A DNA stretch of 64,000 bases from Oscillospiraceae bacterium (lineage in GTDB: Bacteria; Bacillota; Clostridia; Oscillospirales; Oscillospiraceae): assembly GCA_017482385.1 (NCBI GenBank), contig JAFUNI010000016.1:1-64000 (forward strand), read 5' to 3'. Under the pieces are notes generated by a model. It was not told the origin of the DNA, searched no databases, and worked only from the letters and a program-made list of their open reading frames with translations. Shown one piece after another: positions 8,437-16,366 of the stretch. The position numbers and the translations under genes are program-made. Position 1 is the stretch's first letter. Each line of letters opens with the position of its first letter.

Positions 8437-8475
8437 CGCACAGCGTTGTAACAGTTCAACGCTGTGCGTTTTTTT
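8437..8475 (+). terminator. Strong terminator before the sigma-like gene
   Basis: Perfect 12-base stem CGCACAGCGTTG/CAACGCTGTGCG followed by seven T. It lies about 80 bases upstream of the sigma-like start, so transcripts of the short upstream ORF would end here unless read through. Confidence 0.85.
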
Positions 8476-8552
8476 GTTCGACATAATTCGATGCCGTGGG
8501 CCTCCATTCGACATTTGATCTCACAAATCAAATCGAACTGGAGGAAAACACT

Positions 8553-8975
8553 ATGGCAACACAAAAACCCGTGAATGAGCCTGAGCGGGATGAACTTCGG
8601 GCTCGTTTTACATCATGGCTGGAAATAACACTGGTGCGTGCGCGCTCTGACTATTTTGATCACGTCAACAGCAGACCCAAAGAAGAATCGTTGGATGCGT
8701 TTCCTGCCAATCTAATCCCGGACCCTAATGATTACTTTGCACCTGTGGAGCGTGGAAATGATTTTGACTTTGAAGAAGCAAGACTTGCAAGTGCTTTTTC
8801 AGCGCTTCCCTTGATGAGAAGGGAGGTGTTGCGGCTCCTATTCGTTGAAATGAAGGAACCGGAAGAAATATCAAAGATATTGCATTGCTCCACTAATTAT
8901 GTACATCTGCAGAAGTCAAGAGCGTTAAAGCGCTTACGGGAATTACTTACGGAAGGCGGAATTGACGATGAATAA
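8553..8975 (+). CDS. Sigma-70 region 4-like regulator of the mobile element
   Basis: The 140-residue reading starts at ATG 8553 behind GGAGGAAAACACT. The C-terminal 60 residues form sigma region 4: LPLMRREVLRLLFVEM, then a helix-turn-helix EEISKILHCSTNYVHLQKSRALKRL. The N-terminal part is acidic and lacks a recognisable region 2, so it probably cannot act as a complete sigma factor by itself. Comparable small sigma-like proteins (Tn916 Orf7 type) control excision or transfer genes in conjugative transposons. It overlaps the next small gene by eight bases. Confidence 0.65.
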   Translation: MATQKPVNEPERDELRARFTSWLEITLVRARSDYFDHVNSRPKEESLDAFPANLIPDPNDYFAPVERGNDFDFEEARLASAFSALPLMRREVLRLLFVEMKEPEEISKILHCSTNYVHLQKSRALKRLRELLTEGGIDDE

Positions 8976-9159
8976 TCGAGAATTCGGGCAAGTGCTGCAA
9001 GGAGCTGTTGCAGGCAGCCATCAGGATTTAGAACATCTTTTAGAAATATATGAACCGCTGATCCAGAAACACTCTCACGTTAATGGGGAATTTGATAAGG
9101 AGCTTTATCAATACCTTCTCATACACATCGCACTTAATATACATAAGTTCATTATTTAG
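8968..9159 (+). CDS. Small regulator partner, Tn916 Orf8-like
   Basis: This 63-residue protein starts inside the end of the sigma-like gene (ATG 8968, coupled translation). The pattern is helical: EFGQVLQGAVAGSHQDLEHLLEIYEPLI, followed by a polar turn and a helix ending KELYQYLLIHIALNIHKFI. Small helix-turn-helix proteins of this kind follow sigma-like genes in many conjugative transposons and are believed to help in their regulation. Identity is by size, position and general pattern only. Confidence 0.55.
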   Translation: MNNREFGQVLQGAVAGSHQDLEHLLEIYEPLIQKHSHVNGEFDKELYQYLLIHIALNIHKFII

Positions 9160-9164
9160 TGGCT

Positions 9165-9195
9165 TTGCCCCCGGAACAAATCCGGGGGCAATTTC
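9165..9195 (+). terminator. Terminator hairpin after the regulator pair
   Basis: Perfect 11-base stem TTGCCCCCGGA/TCCGGGGGCAA six bases after the stop codon. The T-run is short, so termination may be partial. Confidence 0.6.
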
Positions 9196-9239
9196 ATCGC
9201 GAAAAATTTTTTGAAATATTTTTTGAAAAGTGACAGGTT

Positions 9240-9587
9240 TGCTATGTTGCAAACCCTTTTTAGATAGTGAAGGGCATACCCCGTGCCGTGCACCTTGAAA
9301 ATTTCATACTATCCAGTCCGGTACATCCCTTTGCTGAGGAGCGGCTATCCGTCTGACAGCCGAGCAGAACCAGGAGCACTGATATGCAGGTGGCAACTGC
9401 ATAACGCGAGGATCCAGCAGAGGCAACAATGGTACTTCCGTAATTCGCGGCCCGGCCACAATGAAGGCGGGGAGATGAGATTTCTATGGACCTGTTCGCC
9501 ACAGGCACCGGCTGGGATAAATATATATCTATGATTAAACCACCTAATTAATGGTAACAATTCTTTTATTACGGAAAGGAGGTTTTT
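9240..9587 (+). ncRNA. Hairpin-rich gene-free stretch, candidate structured RNA
   Basis: No convincing gene occupies this stretch. It contains at least three clean hairpins in a row: CGGCT/AGCCG at 9342-9362, TATGCAG/CTGCATA at 9383-9403 and CCTGT/ACAGG at 9491-9505. It is noticeably GC-richer than the recombinase genes next to it. It leads into the DUF6870-like gene at 9588 (AAAGGAGG just before it). It may be a long 5' leader, a small RNA or a DNA site for excision proteins. I do not recognise a known riboswitch class. Confidence 0.4.
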
Positions 9588-9851
9588 ATGAATAGCTTTT
9601 CCGATAATGATATTGCCTCTATGAAGAGCGTAGATATCAGAAGTGTTGATAAAGAAAGTTTGGTGGATCTGGGATCAATTCAGATCGATTCATCAAAACC
9701 TGTACAAGAGCGCATTCAAAGTTTTTTACAGCAAATTCAAAACCCTTATTGTTTTCGCATTGGCGATGTAGCGGTGAAAGTAAATTACAAACAGGACGGA
9801 CCGTCATTTCAGCAAAATTTTGAAGAGGTTTTACGTTCCGTGCATGACTAA
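9588..9851 (+). CDS. DUF6870-like small protein upstream of the recombinases
   Basis: An 87-residue protein with start behind GGAAAGGAGG. The sequence pattern (SVDIRSVDKESLVDL, then KPVQERIQSFLQQI, then NPYCFRIGDVAVKV) fits what I recall as the DUF6870 family, small proteins that precede serine recombinase genes in clostridial elements. Function is unknown; a recombination directionality or accessory role is a guess from position. It is the first gene of the integration module, with 131 bases before the first recombinase. The family name is from memory. Confidence 0.55.
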   Translation: MNSFSDNDIASMKSVDIRSVDKESLVDLGSIQIDSSKPVQERIQSFLQQIQNPYCFRIGDVAVKVNYKQDGPSFQQNFEEVLRSVHD

Positions 9852-9982
9852 ATTTTGGAAATTACCGAAAATAGTAGATTTTTTGTTCGAATTATGTTAT
9901 ACTGTTTTCGGACTAAATAATCATGCTCGCCTTCAAGATGAATTGCGGTTTGTTCTGATAATCCATCAGAAGGAGTGAGCTT

Positions 9983-11632
9983 ATGGAAACTAAGACTCAG
10001 TATCAGGCAGCAGCCTATGTTCGCTTATCCAAAGAAGACTTGATAAGCGCAAGTGGTTTGCGCTCTGAGAGCAATAGTATTTCCAATCAAAAACAGCTGA
10101 TTCTGGACTTCGTAAAAGACAAAGCTGACATTAAAGTAGTGTCTATTCGAGAAGACGATGGATATACAGGGACAGACTATGACCGCCCCGATTTTCAGCG
10201 CATGATGGATGATATCCGCGCTGGAGTCGTTAATTGTGTCATAGTGAAAGACTTGTCCCGTTTCGGCAGAGAGTACATCAATGCCGGAAAGTATATCGAT
10301 CGTCTTTTTCCGTATTATGGGGTTCGGCTGATTTCCATCAACGATGGAATCGATACGATTACGAGAAGCAGCTCAGATGACTTCAACATTATGTTGAAAA
10401 ACCTAATGAATGATAACTATTGCCGTGATATATCAATAAAAATCCGCAGTCAGTTACATGTGAAAAGAAAAAATGGCGAGTTCCTTGGTGCATTTGCTCC
10501 GTATGGATATGAGAAAGATGAAAGCGATAAAAATAAGCTGGTCATAGATCCATATGCTGCAGAAATTGTGCGAGAGATTTTTCGCTGGAAATTGGAAGGA
10601 GTTAACCAGGATAGTATTGCACGCAGACTCAACGATCAAGGTATCTTATCTCCTATGGAGTATAAGAAAAGTAAAGGACTTTCTTTTAGATCGTCCTTTA
10701 AGACAAATGATCAGGCAAAATGGAGTGCTGTTGCAATTCGTAGAATCTTGACAAATCCGGTGTATGTGGGGACCCTGGTCCAAGGTGTCCGATCAAGACC
10801 TAATTACAAAATCAAGAAAGTCGTTGTTAATGCAGAGGAAGACTGGGTGATATGTGAAAATGCTCATGAAGCTATTATTCATCCTAGGTTTTTCCTGCTG
10901 GTTCAACGATTGCTGGAACTTGATACAAGGACATCTCCAAACGAGGAACATGTATTTCCGTTAGCGGGTCTTATGTATTGCGGCGACTGTGGTGGCCCAA
11001 TAATTAGAAAAACGCAGATAGCAAGTGGAAAAAATTTCTATTACTATATTTGTGGCAATCATAAGAATACAGGCAAATGCTCAAATCACCGAATTTCCAG
11101 ATCGCAAATTGAAGAAGCTGTGTTAAAGTTGCTTCAAGAACATATTCGTATGCTCACAGAACTGGAGTCGGTTCTAAAAACAATCCGAGAGACACCGCTT
11201 AGAAGATATAGTGTGCGTAAAGTCCAGGAGCACATGCTGAATTTGGAGACTGAGATCGAACGATTCAGAAGATTAAAGATTTCTGCATACGAGGATTTAA
11301 AGGAGGGGGTTCTGTCAAAGGAAGACTATTTTGACATTACGGAACAGTATGAACGGCGAATTGCGAATGCTAACCTTGCCCATGAACAGGCTCAGCGAGA
11401 GATGGATTTGTATATTCAGAATGGATCTGCTCCACAAAAGTGGATTCAAGAATTTATTGAATATCAAAATATTAAAACCCTGACGAGAAGCATGGCGGTA
11501 GAGTGTATTGACCGAATCGTAATATATGAAGATAAACGAATCGAAGTAACATTTACCCACATGCAAGATTACCAGTCTCTCGTTTCTCAAGTTGAGGATT
11601 ATTATCAAGCAGTTCAGAAGGGGGTAGGTTAA
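9983..11632 (+). CDS. Large serine recombinase 1
   Basis: At 549 residues this has the large-serine-integrase layout. The N-terminal catalytic domain (1-150) has the nucleophile serine in AYVRLSKED and the helper arginine motif VKDLSRFGREY. A recombinase domain with the GILSPMEYKKSKG loop follows, then a zinc ribbon (MYCGDCGG ... YICGNHKNTGKC), and a coiled-coil tail near 390-490 that would control synapsis. Such enzymes cut and join att sites with a two-base stagger without high-energy cofactors. It is the first of three adjacent recombinase genes; the stop is two bases before the next ATG, so the three are translated together. Confidence 0.9.
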   Translation: METKTQYQAAAYVRLSKEDLISASGLRSESNSISNQKQLILDFVKDKADIKVVSIREDDGYTGTDYDRPDFQRMMDDIRAGVVNCVIVKDLSRFGREYINAGKYIDRLFPYYGVRLISINDGIDTITRSSSDDFNIMLKNLMNDNYCRDISIKIRSQLHVKRKNGEFLGAFAPYGYEKDESDKNKLVIDPYAAEIVREIFRWKLEGVNQDSIARRLNDQGILSPMEYKKSKGLSFRSSFKTNDQAKWSAVAIRRILTNPVYVGTLVQGVRSRPNYKIKKVVVNAEEDWVICENAHEAIIHPRFFLLVQRLLELDTRTSPNEEHVFPLAGLMYCGDCGGPIIRKTQIASGKNFYYYICGNHKNTGKCSNHRISRSQIEEAVLKLLQEHIRMLTELESVLKTIRETPLRRYSVRKVQEHMLNLETEIERFRRLKISAYEDLKEGVLSKEDYFDITEQYERRIANANLAHEQAQREMDLYIQNGSAPQKWIQEFIEYQNIKTLTRSMAVECIDRIVIYEDKRIEVTFTHMQDYQSLVSQVEDYYQAVQKGVG

Positions 11633-11634
11633 CA

Positions 11635-13338
11635 ATGGCTAGAAAAAGCAGAAGGAACACAACCATTGAAGCACCTATGCGCAATGTGGCCGAGCACATT
11701 TATCGATGTGGTCTGTATGCGCGCATTTCAGTTGAAAATGAGAAGAAACGGGAAGCGGACACAATTGGAAATCAACTCCAATTATTAAAGGACTATGTGG
11801 CCGAGCACCCTGATCTAACGATCTACGACATCTACAGCGACGATGATATCTCAGGTGTCGATTTTGTGAGACCAGAATTCTCTAGGATGATGAACGACCT
11901 AAGGGACGGTAAGCTTGATTGCATCGTCGTTAAAGATCTTTCTCGACTCGGAAGAAACTATCTTGAGTCCGGTGAGTATATTGAAATGGTTTTTCCGTTC
12001 TTTCAATGTCGTTTTATTGCGATTACCGATAGGTTTGATACCAAATTCAACCAGGCGGATTTTTCAGTACAACTTAAAAATTTGGCCAATGAAATGTATG
12101 CTAAAGATATTTCCAAAAAGATCTGTTCGGCAAAAAGAACAGCGCAGGAGCAAGGGAAATTTACTTCTGGTCGCGCACCCTATGGGTATCAAATTGATCC
12201 TGAAGATAAGCAGCATCTTGTTGTTGATGAAGAAACTGCACCGGTAGTGCGTCAGTTATTTGAGTTGCTTGTAGATGGGAACACAATCCATGGTATTGCA
12301 ACAATGATGAATGAACTGGGAATTCCATCTCCAGGAAGAATTCTCTATGAACGTGGGATTGCCACAACTGATAAGTTCAAAAATTCGCGATGGTATATGC
12401 CGACCATTCGCCGAATACTTACAGATGAGATTTATTTGGGGTGGATGGTTTCGGGGAGATATCGATCGACCTATCAAACTACCGGACAAAAAGGAACATT
12501 AAGACTCCCACGCGAAGAATGGATAGTAACGAAAGGAACGCATGAACCTATCGTTACGGAGGACCTATTTGATCGAGTACAGGAGTATTTTGTAAAAACC
12601 AAGGAGATCTATGGCCAGACAGCCTTATATAATTCTAAGAATAAGAAAAGCAGCATTTTTACAAGTCATCTGCGATGCGGTGAATGTGGTAAAGGCATGT
12701 ATTTGCGCTTTAAGAAAAGTGGAGATGGCATTAGAAAAGGGTGGTATTACTGCCCAATGCACGAAAACTACAATTCCTCTTATTGTACAAAGAAAGCCAT
12801 GAAGCAGGAGGATCTTGAAGCTGTTGTATTAAAGCTTATCAGAGCGCAAATACAGCTGTTCACAGATTCCAGAGAACTATGCCTATCGCTCAATAAGCGT
12901 GAAGTAAACAAGACAAAATACAAGATTTACTGTACGCATATCCGTGATATACAATCCCAAATAGACAAATATGTTGGGCTTAAAGCTTCACTGTATTCTG
13001 ATTTTGTAGATGGAATCATTACGCAGGATGACTACATTTCAATGGGACAGCAGTATGCCCAGAAAGCGGATGAGCTCCGCATATTTCTTGCAGAACTGGA
13101 ACGTGAAGCTGTCAAATATAGTCTGACATTTGCTGCTGGCGGCTCGTGGGCTCAGTTGGTTGAGAAGTATCATGATATTCAGGTGCTTACTGAGGAGGTA
13201 GTGGATGCCTTCATTGATGAGATTACACTTTACAACAATGGGCATATTGATGTTAAGTTCAATTTTAAAGACGAAATGGACGAAGTGATTCACCTTGCAG
13301 CGATTCGTAGAAGAGAGGTAGACAGGTATGCTATTTAA
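11635..13338 (+). CDS. Large serine recombinase 2
   Basis: This is the longest of the three, at 567 residues. An N-terminal extension of about 25 basic residues precedes the catalytic YARISVEN serine motif. VVKDLSRLGRNY carries the conserved arginine, and a recombinase domain with the GIPSPGRILYERG loop follows. The zinc ribbon has the form LRCGECGKG ... YYCPMHENYNSSYC, and a helical tail follows. It is divergent from its two neighbours, so the trio is not a recent tandem duplication. GGGGGTAGG lies just before the start. Its last 11 bases overlap the start of recombinase 3. Confidence 0.9.
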   Translation: MARKSRRNTTIEAPMRNVAEHIYRCGLYARISVENEKKREADTIGNQLQLLKDYVAEHPDLTIYDIYSDDDISGVDFVRPEFSRMMNDLRDGKLDCIVVKDLSRLGRNYLESGEYIEMVFPFFQCRFIAITDRFDTKFNQADFSVQLKNLANEMYAKDISKKICSAKRTAQEQGKFTSGRAPYGYQIDPEDKQHLVVDEETAPVVRQLFELLVDGNTIHGIATMMNELGIPSPGRILYERGIATTDKFKNSRWYMPTIRRILTDEIYLGWMVSGRYRSTYQTTGQKGTLRLPREEWIVTKGTHEPIVTEDLFDRVQEYFVKTKEIYGQTALYNSKNKKSSIFTSHLRCGECGKGMYLRFKKSGDGIRKGWYYCPMHENYNSSYCTKKAMKQEDLEAVVLKLIRAQIQLFTDSRELCLSLNKREVNKTKYKIYCTHIRDIQSQIDKYVGLKASLYSDFVDGIITQDDYISMGQQYAQKADELRIFLAELEREAVKYSLTFAAGGSWAQLVEKYHDIQVLTEEVVDAFIDEITLYNNGHIDVKFNFKDEMDEVIHLAAIRRREVDRYAI

Positions 13339-14935
13339 AAAGACCTTAGCTTTTTATATCCGTCTTTCCTCAGAAGATGAAGACTTATACAAGGCAGGCA
13401 AACTGGAAAGTAATAGCGTGACTAATCAAAGAGAGTTGCTGCTGGAACACCTTAAATCTTGTCCTGATCTCAAAGAATATGAGCTGATTGAATTCTGCGA
13501 CGATGGTTTTTCGGGTACGAATTTTGAACGACCGAGATTTATGGAAATGATGCAGTTGGTTAAGCAAAGGCAAATTCACGCTATTATGGTGAAGGATCTT
13601 TCACGGTTTGGCCGTGACTATTTGGAGGTAGGTGCCTACCTGGAACTTGTTCTCCCACTGTTTGGAACTAGATTTATTTCGGTAAACGATGGTTTCGATA
13701 GTAATGATTACATTGGTACGACCGGTGGTGTAGAATTGGCCTTGCGTAACCTTATTAACGGTTTGTACAGTAAGGACCTGTCTCTTAAAATCAGAAGTGC
13801 TAACAGAACGCGAAATCGCAGAGGTGAATATTGGGGTGGTGCAGCATTCTATGGATATAAAGTTGACCCCAAAGACAAACACAAGCTCATTATTGACGAT
13901 AATGTATCGGATGTTGTAGTTCGCATCTTTAATGAGTGTATTGAAGGGAGGAGTGCATCACAAATAGCAAAAGCATTGAACGATGATGGCATCATGTCAC
14001 CGGCTAAGTATAAAAAGAGCAAAGGTGCTCTGTATAATGGCCGAATTGTGGATAAAGATTCGATTTGGACTGCGACTACGGTTATTCGTATTTTGAAAGA
14101 CGAAAGGTATACGGGAAAGATGATTTCCCACAAACGAGAGGCTGCTGGTGTTAACACCAAGAAAATGCAAGCGCTTCCGCCAGAAGACTGGATCGTGGTT
14201 CTAAATACGCATGAGCCAATTATTTCGCAGGAGAAGTTTGATGAGGCAAAAGCAGCGAAAGCAAGTCGCATAAAAACAGTCAACAAGAATACTGCAGGCA
14301 ATCGTGCAGATAACTTGTTTGTGTGTGGTCATTGCGGAAGAAAACTTCAAAAATCATATGGTACAATAACGCATCTATATTGTTTAAAAGCTGGCGTATC
14401 TACTGATAGCGCTTGCACGGATGTTCACGAACCCTTGGACCATTTACAGAGGTATGTTCTGAAGGTCGTTAACATGATGGCTAGAATCCTTGTAGAGCGC
14501 GTGGTGAGCGTAAAGATAAGCATAGATCAGGAAATCCCAACCATTGAAAGAAAAATCGCAGAAGCCAAAAGACAACTGCGAAATCTGCAAACAGGAAAAG
14601 TGGATTTATATGAGGACTATCGCCAGGGGCGGATTACGCGAGAAAAATTCATAGGCACACAGAAAAAACGGCAGCAAGAAAGTGATTGGATTAATGCGTC
14701 GTTAATTAAACTAGAGAAAGAATTAGAAACACTTATGAAAAAGTCTGAGCAAATGAAGGCTATGTCTATTGATGCAAAAGAGGCGGCTTTACTGCCTGAG
14801 TATCGTCCAGCGGTGATTCGGCGCTTGATAAAGTCTGTGAGGGTATACGGAAAAGGGCGAATAGAGATAGATATGCTTGCCAATGACAACTTTATCCTTG
14901 AAGTGCTTGCAGAAGCCGTTGAAAAAGCCGGGTAG
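13328..14935 (+). CDS. Large serine recombinase 3
   Basis: This 535-residue protein starts at ATG 13328 inside the previous gene, a sign of translational coupling. Catalytic motifs are FYIRLSSED and VKDLSRFGRDY, followed by the GIMSPAKYKKSKG loop, a zinc ribbon (FVCGHCGRK ... LYCLKAGVSTDSAC) and a long charged coiled coil (380-470). All three recombinases keep the nucleophile serine, so none looks inactive. Whether they act as a hetero-complex, or at different sites, cannot be seen. It is the last gene of the element; the operon terminator follows 55 bases later. Confidence 0.9.
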   Translation: MLFKKTLAFYIRLSSEDEDLYKAGKLESNSVTNQRELLLEHLKSCPDLKEYELIEFCDDGFSGTNFERPRFMEMMQLVKQRQIHAIMVKDLSRFGRDYLEVGAYLELVLPLFGTRFISVNDGFDSNDYIGTTGGVELALRNLINGLYSKDLSLKIRSANRTRNRRGEYWGGAAFYGYKVDPKDKHKLIIDDNVSDVVVRIFNECIEGRSASQIAKALNDDGIMSPAKYKKSKGALYNGRIVDKDSIWTATTVIRILKDERYTGKMISHKREAAGVNTKKMQALPPEDWIVVLNTHEPIISQEKFDEAKAAKASRIKTVNKNTAGNRADNLFVCGHCGRKLQKSYGTITHLYCLKAGVSTDSACTDVHEPLDHLQRYVLKVVNMMARILVERVVSVKISIDQEIPTIERKIAEAKRQLRNLQTGKVDLYEDYRQGRITREKFIGTQKKRQQESDWINASLIKLEKELETLMKKSEQMKAMSIDAKEAALLPEYRPAVIRRLIKSVRVYGKGRIEIDMLANDNFILEVLAEAVEKAG

Positions 14936-14989
14936 CGGTGAAGTACTACTACGCATTATGAAAAGCCGTTGTTCGCACCATAAAAAATC

Positions 14990-15018
14990 AAAAATTGCGC
15001 TAAATCGACACAATTTTT
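14990..15018 (+). terminator. Terminator of the recombinase operon, near the element end
   Basis: Perfect AAAAATTG/CAATTTTT inverted repeat with a 13-base loop after the third recombinase. It is AT-rich and might alternatively be an arm-type recombinase binding site, because the presumed element end is within 30 bases. Confidence 0.5.
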
Positions 15019-15049
15019 AAAAAATTTAGTCCTATTAGAACACGAAGTA

Positions 15050-15193
15050 ATGGGTCCTAACTTGACACAAGCAGAGGGCTTCATCCTCGGCGTGGGAGCG
15101 AAGATCTTCACAATCGCTGGTCCGGTCATCCTCTATGGTGTATCCGCCAGCGTGGTGTATGGCTTAATCTATTGGATAACCACATTGTTCTAA
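15050..15193 (+). CDS. Small hydrophobic ORF family, copy A (intact)
   Basis: A 47-residue ORF: a polar start MGPNLTQAEG, then a glycine-punctuated hydrophobic stretch (FILGVGAKIF, IAGPVILYGVSASVVYG) ending LIYWITTLF. It is probably a small membrane protein or peptide with one or two membrane passes. No good ribosome binding site precedes it; the upstream sequence is the mobile-element end. Three further copies occur nearby (17218, 18681, 21974). Between copies the first 43 bases differ mostly at third codon positions, which indicates a real coding family and not a non-coding repeat. I do not recognise it; a target gene of integration, a pilin-like, bacteriocin-like or toxin-like peptide are all possible. 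Confidence 0.6.
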   Translation: MGPNLTQAEGFILGVGAKIFTIAGPVILYGVSASVVYGLIYWITTLF

Positions 15194-15196
15194 CGC

Positions 15197-15226
15197 AAAA
15201 GGCTTGACCAAGCGGTCAAGCCTTTG
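15197..15226. terminator. Bidirectional terminator after small ORF copy A
   Basis: AAAGGCTTGACC/GGTCAAGCCTTT stem with a three-to-four-base loop, between the small ORF and the leftward OCD-family gene. Closely related to the terminators at 17476 and 21136. Confidence 0.8.
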
Positions 15227-15231
15227 TTTAC

Positions 15232-16251
15232 TTATTCCCAAAATGGAACAGTAATACCTATGTTCTCTCTACGAGCCCGTTGATAGCATCTTGCAGCAAC
15301 TGCAATATCCAGAATGCCTGCGCCAACGGCATTAAAATAAATGATTTCGTCATCTGACTCTCTGTGGCGCTTCGTGCCAATCAGTATTTCTCCTAATTCT
15401 GCATGAAGGTCTTCGTCTTTAAAAAGTCCATCTTTCCACATGAGTGCAACGGTGCTAATCATACGGTGCTTAATGCTTTCCCAAAAATCCACCACAACCT
15501 TGTCGGCTAATTCAACGCAGTCATTGTCTACCTCGTAGTCGGACATGTTCATAATCAGCGCTCCCTTCTTCAACCAATTTCCTTTAATGAAAGGCGTGGT
15601 TGCCAGGGTTACGCAATCGATAATATCACTTTCTCTTACAGCGGCTTCTACATTATTTGTATTATTAAAAAGAATGTCAGGATATTTATTTTTGCTGAGG
15701 CTAATAAATCTATCAGCATTTGCAGGAATAATATCATATACATTAACTTTTTTTAAGGTGGGGCGGCAGATCAAAGCGGCTTCCAACTGCGTATGTGCTT
15801 GAGCACCGGCTCCGCAAATAGTTATAACCTCGGCATTCGACTTTGCAAGCAATTCGATTGCGACACCGCCGGAAGCTCCTGTACGAACAGTGCTAATGGC
15901 AGTTCCATCTGCGACACAAACCGGAAGCTTGGTTTCAGGGTCATTTAAAATAACGGTAACACTGGCTCTGGGTAGACCTTTCTTATAATTCATTGGTCCA
16001 CTGCCAATCCATTTAATGCCTGCCATATCATATTCACCGCCGATATATCCAGGCATTGCATTGATACGACCTAAAACATTTTCATCATCAACAGTTTTTC
16101 CCCAACGCAGTACACATTTTCCCGGATTGATTACATCTTGCTTATGGTTTAGAATGTATGCATTTTTTACATCCTCAATGGCAGCGTGCATATCAAGCAC
16201 ATCGGTTTCTTCCATTGCTTTATTGTTCAAAAATATAATATTGTGTTTCAT
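15232..16251 (-). CDS. Ornithine cyclodeaminase/mu-crystallin family enzyme
   Basis: The 339-residue protein shows the OCD family signature: VADGTAISTVRTGASGGVAIELLAK split around the substrate arginine, the NAD(P) Rossmann motif ICGAGAQAHTQLEAAL near 145, and CVTLATTPFIKG in the second half. Members are NAD(P)-dependent deaminating cyclases, alanine or ketimine dehydrogenases, or SbnB-type enzymes. The exact substrate cannot be told from sequence. It begins behind GAGGTGATGTAA and is divergent from a LysR regulator that probably controls it. The pair is flanked by two direct copies of the small hydrophobic ORF, which suggests capture as a cassette. Confidence 0.75.
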   Translation of the reverse strand: MKHNIIFLNNKAMEETDVLDMHAAIEDVKNAYILNHKQDVINPGKCVLRWGKTVDDENVLGRINAMPGYIGGEYDMAGIKWIGSGPMNYKKGLPRASVTVILNDPETKLPVCVADGTAISTVRTGASGGVAIELLAKSNAEVITICGAGAQAHTQLEAALICRPTLKKVNVYDIIPANADRFISLSKNKYPDILFNNTNNVEAAVRESDIIDCVTLATTPFIKGNWLKKGALIMNMSDYEVDNDCVELADKVVVDFWESIKHRMISTVALMWKDGLFKDEDLHAELGEILIGTKRHRESDDEIIYFNAVGAGILDIAVAARCYQRARRENIGITVPFWE

Positions 16252-16316
16252 TTACATCACCTCAATGCAATTATAGCTTTTACTTTCTGAATTGTATATA
16301 GTTAAATAAAATACAG

Positions 16317-16345
16317 TTGCTATACAATACATTGTGTAGTATAAT
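16317..16345 (+). promoter_or_regulatory. lysR promoter with overlapping palindrome
   Basis: TTGCTA (16317-16322), a 17-base spacer and TATAAT (16340-16345) form a good promoter toward the LysR gene. The spacer contains the imperfect palindrome CTATACAA-TACA-TTGTGTAG (16320-16339), the T-N11-A type of LysR site. A related half-site, ATTGTATATAG, lies at 16291-16301 toward the divergent gene. This is the usual geometry for LysR autorepression and control of the divergent target. Confidence 0.65.
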
Positions 16346-16366
16346 CAAGAAAATGGAGGGATTTAA

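Larger units (their letters stand above)
1..15049. mobile_element. Right part of an integrated mobile element (ICE/IME-like)
   Basis: Everything from the window start to about 15049 looks like one foreign unit: recombination and replication genes, a ParM/ParR-like partition pair, a sigma-like regulator and, at the far right, three serine recombinases. Large serine recombinases normally lie at an element end. Right of them come only a terminator hairpin (14990-15018) and 30 bases before the first small-ORF copy at 15050, where sequence shared with other local repeats begins. I infer the right end lies between 15019 and 15050. The left end and any conjugation module are outside the window, so whether this is an ICE, an IME or a prophage-like plasmid cannot be decided. 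Confidence 0.7.

Noticed and set aside
1-15049. Conjugation genes (relaxase, coupling protein, type IV secretion)
   Set aside because: None visible; if present they lie left of the window, so calling this an ICE would go beyond the evidence.
15050-15193. Assignment of the small hydrophobic ORF to the Maff2 mobile-element protein family
   Set aside because: Both are short and hydrophobic, but the MGPxLTQAEG start and the spacing of glycines do not match what I know of Maff2.
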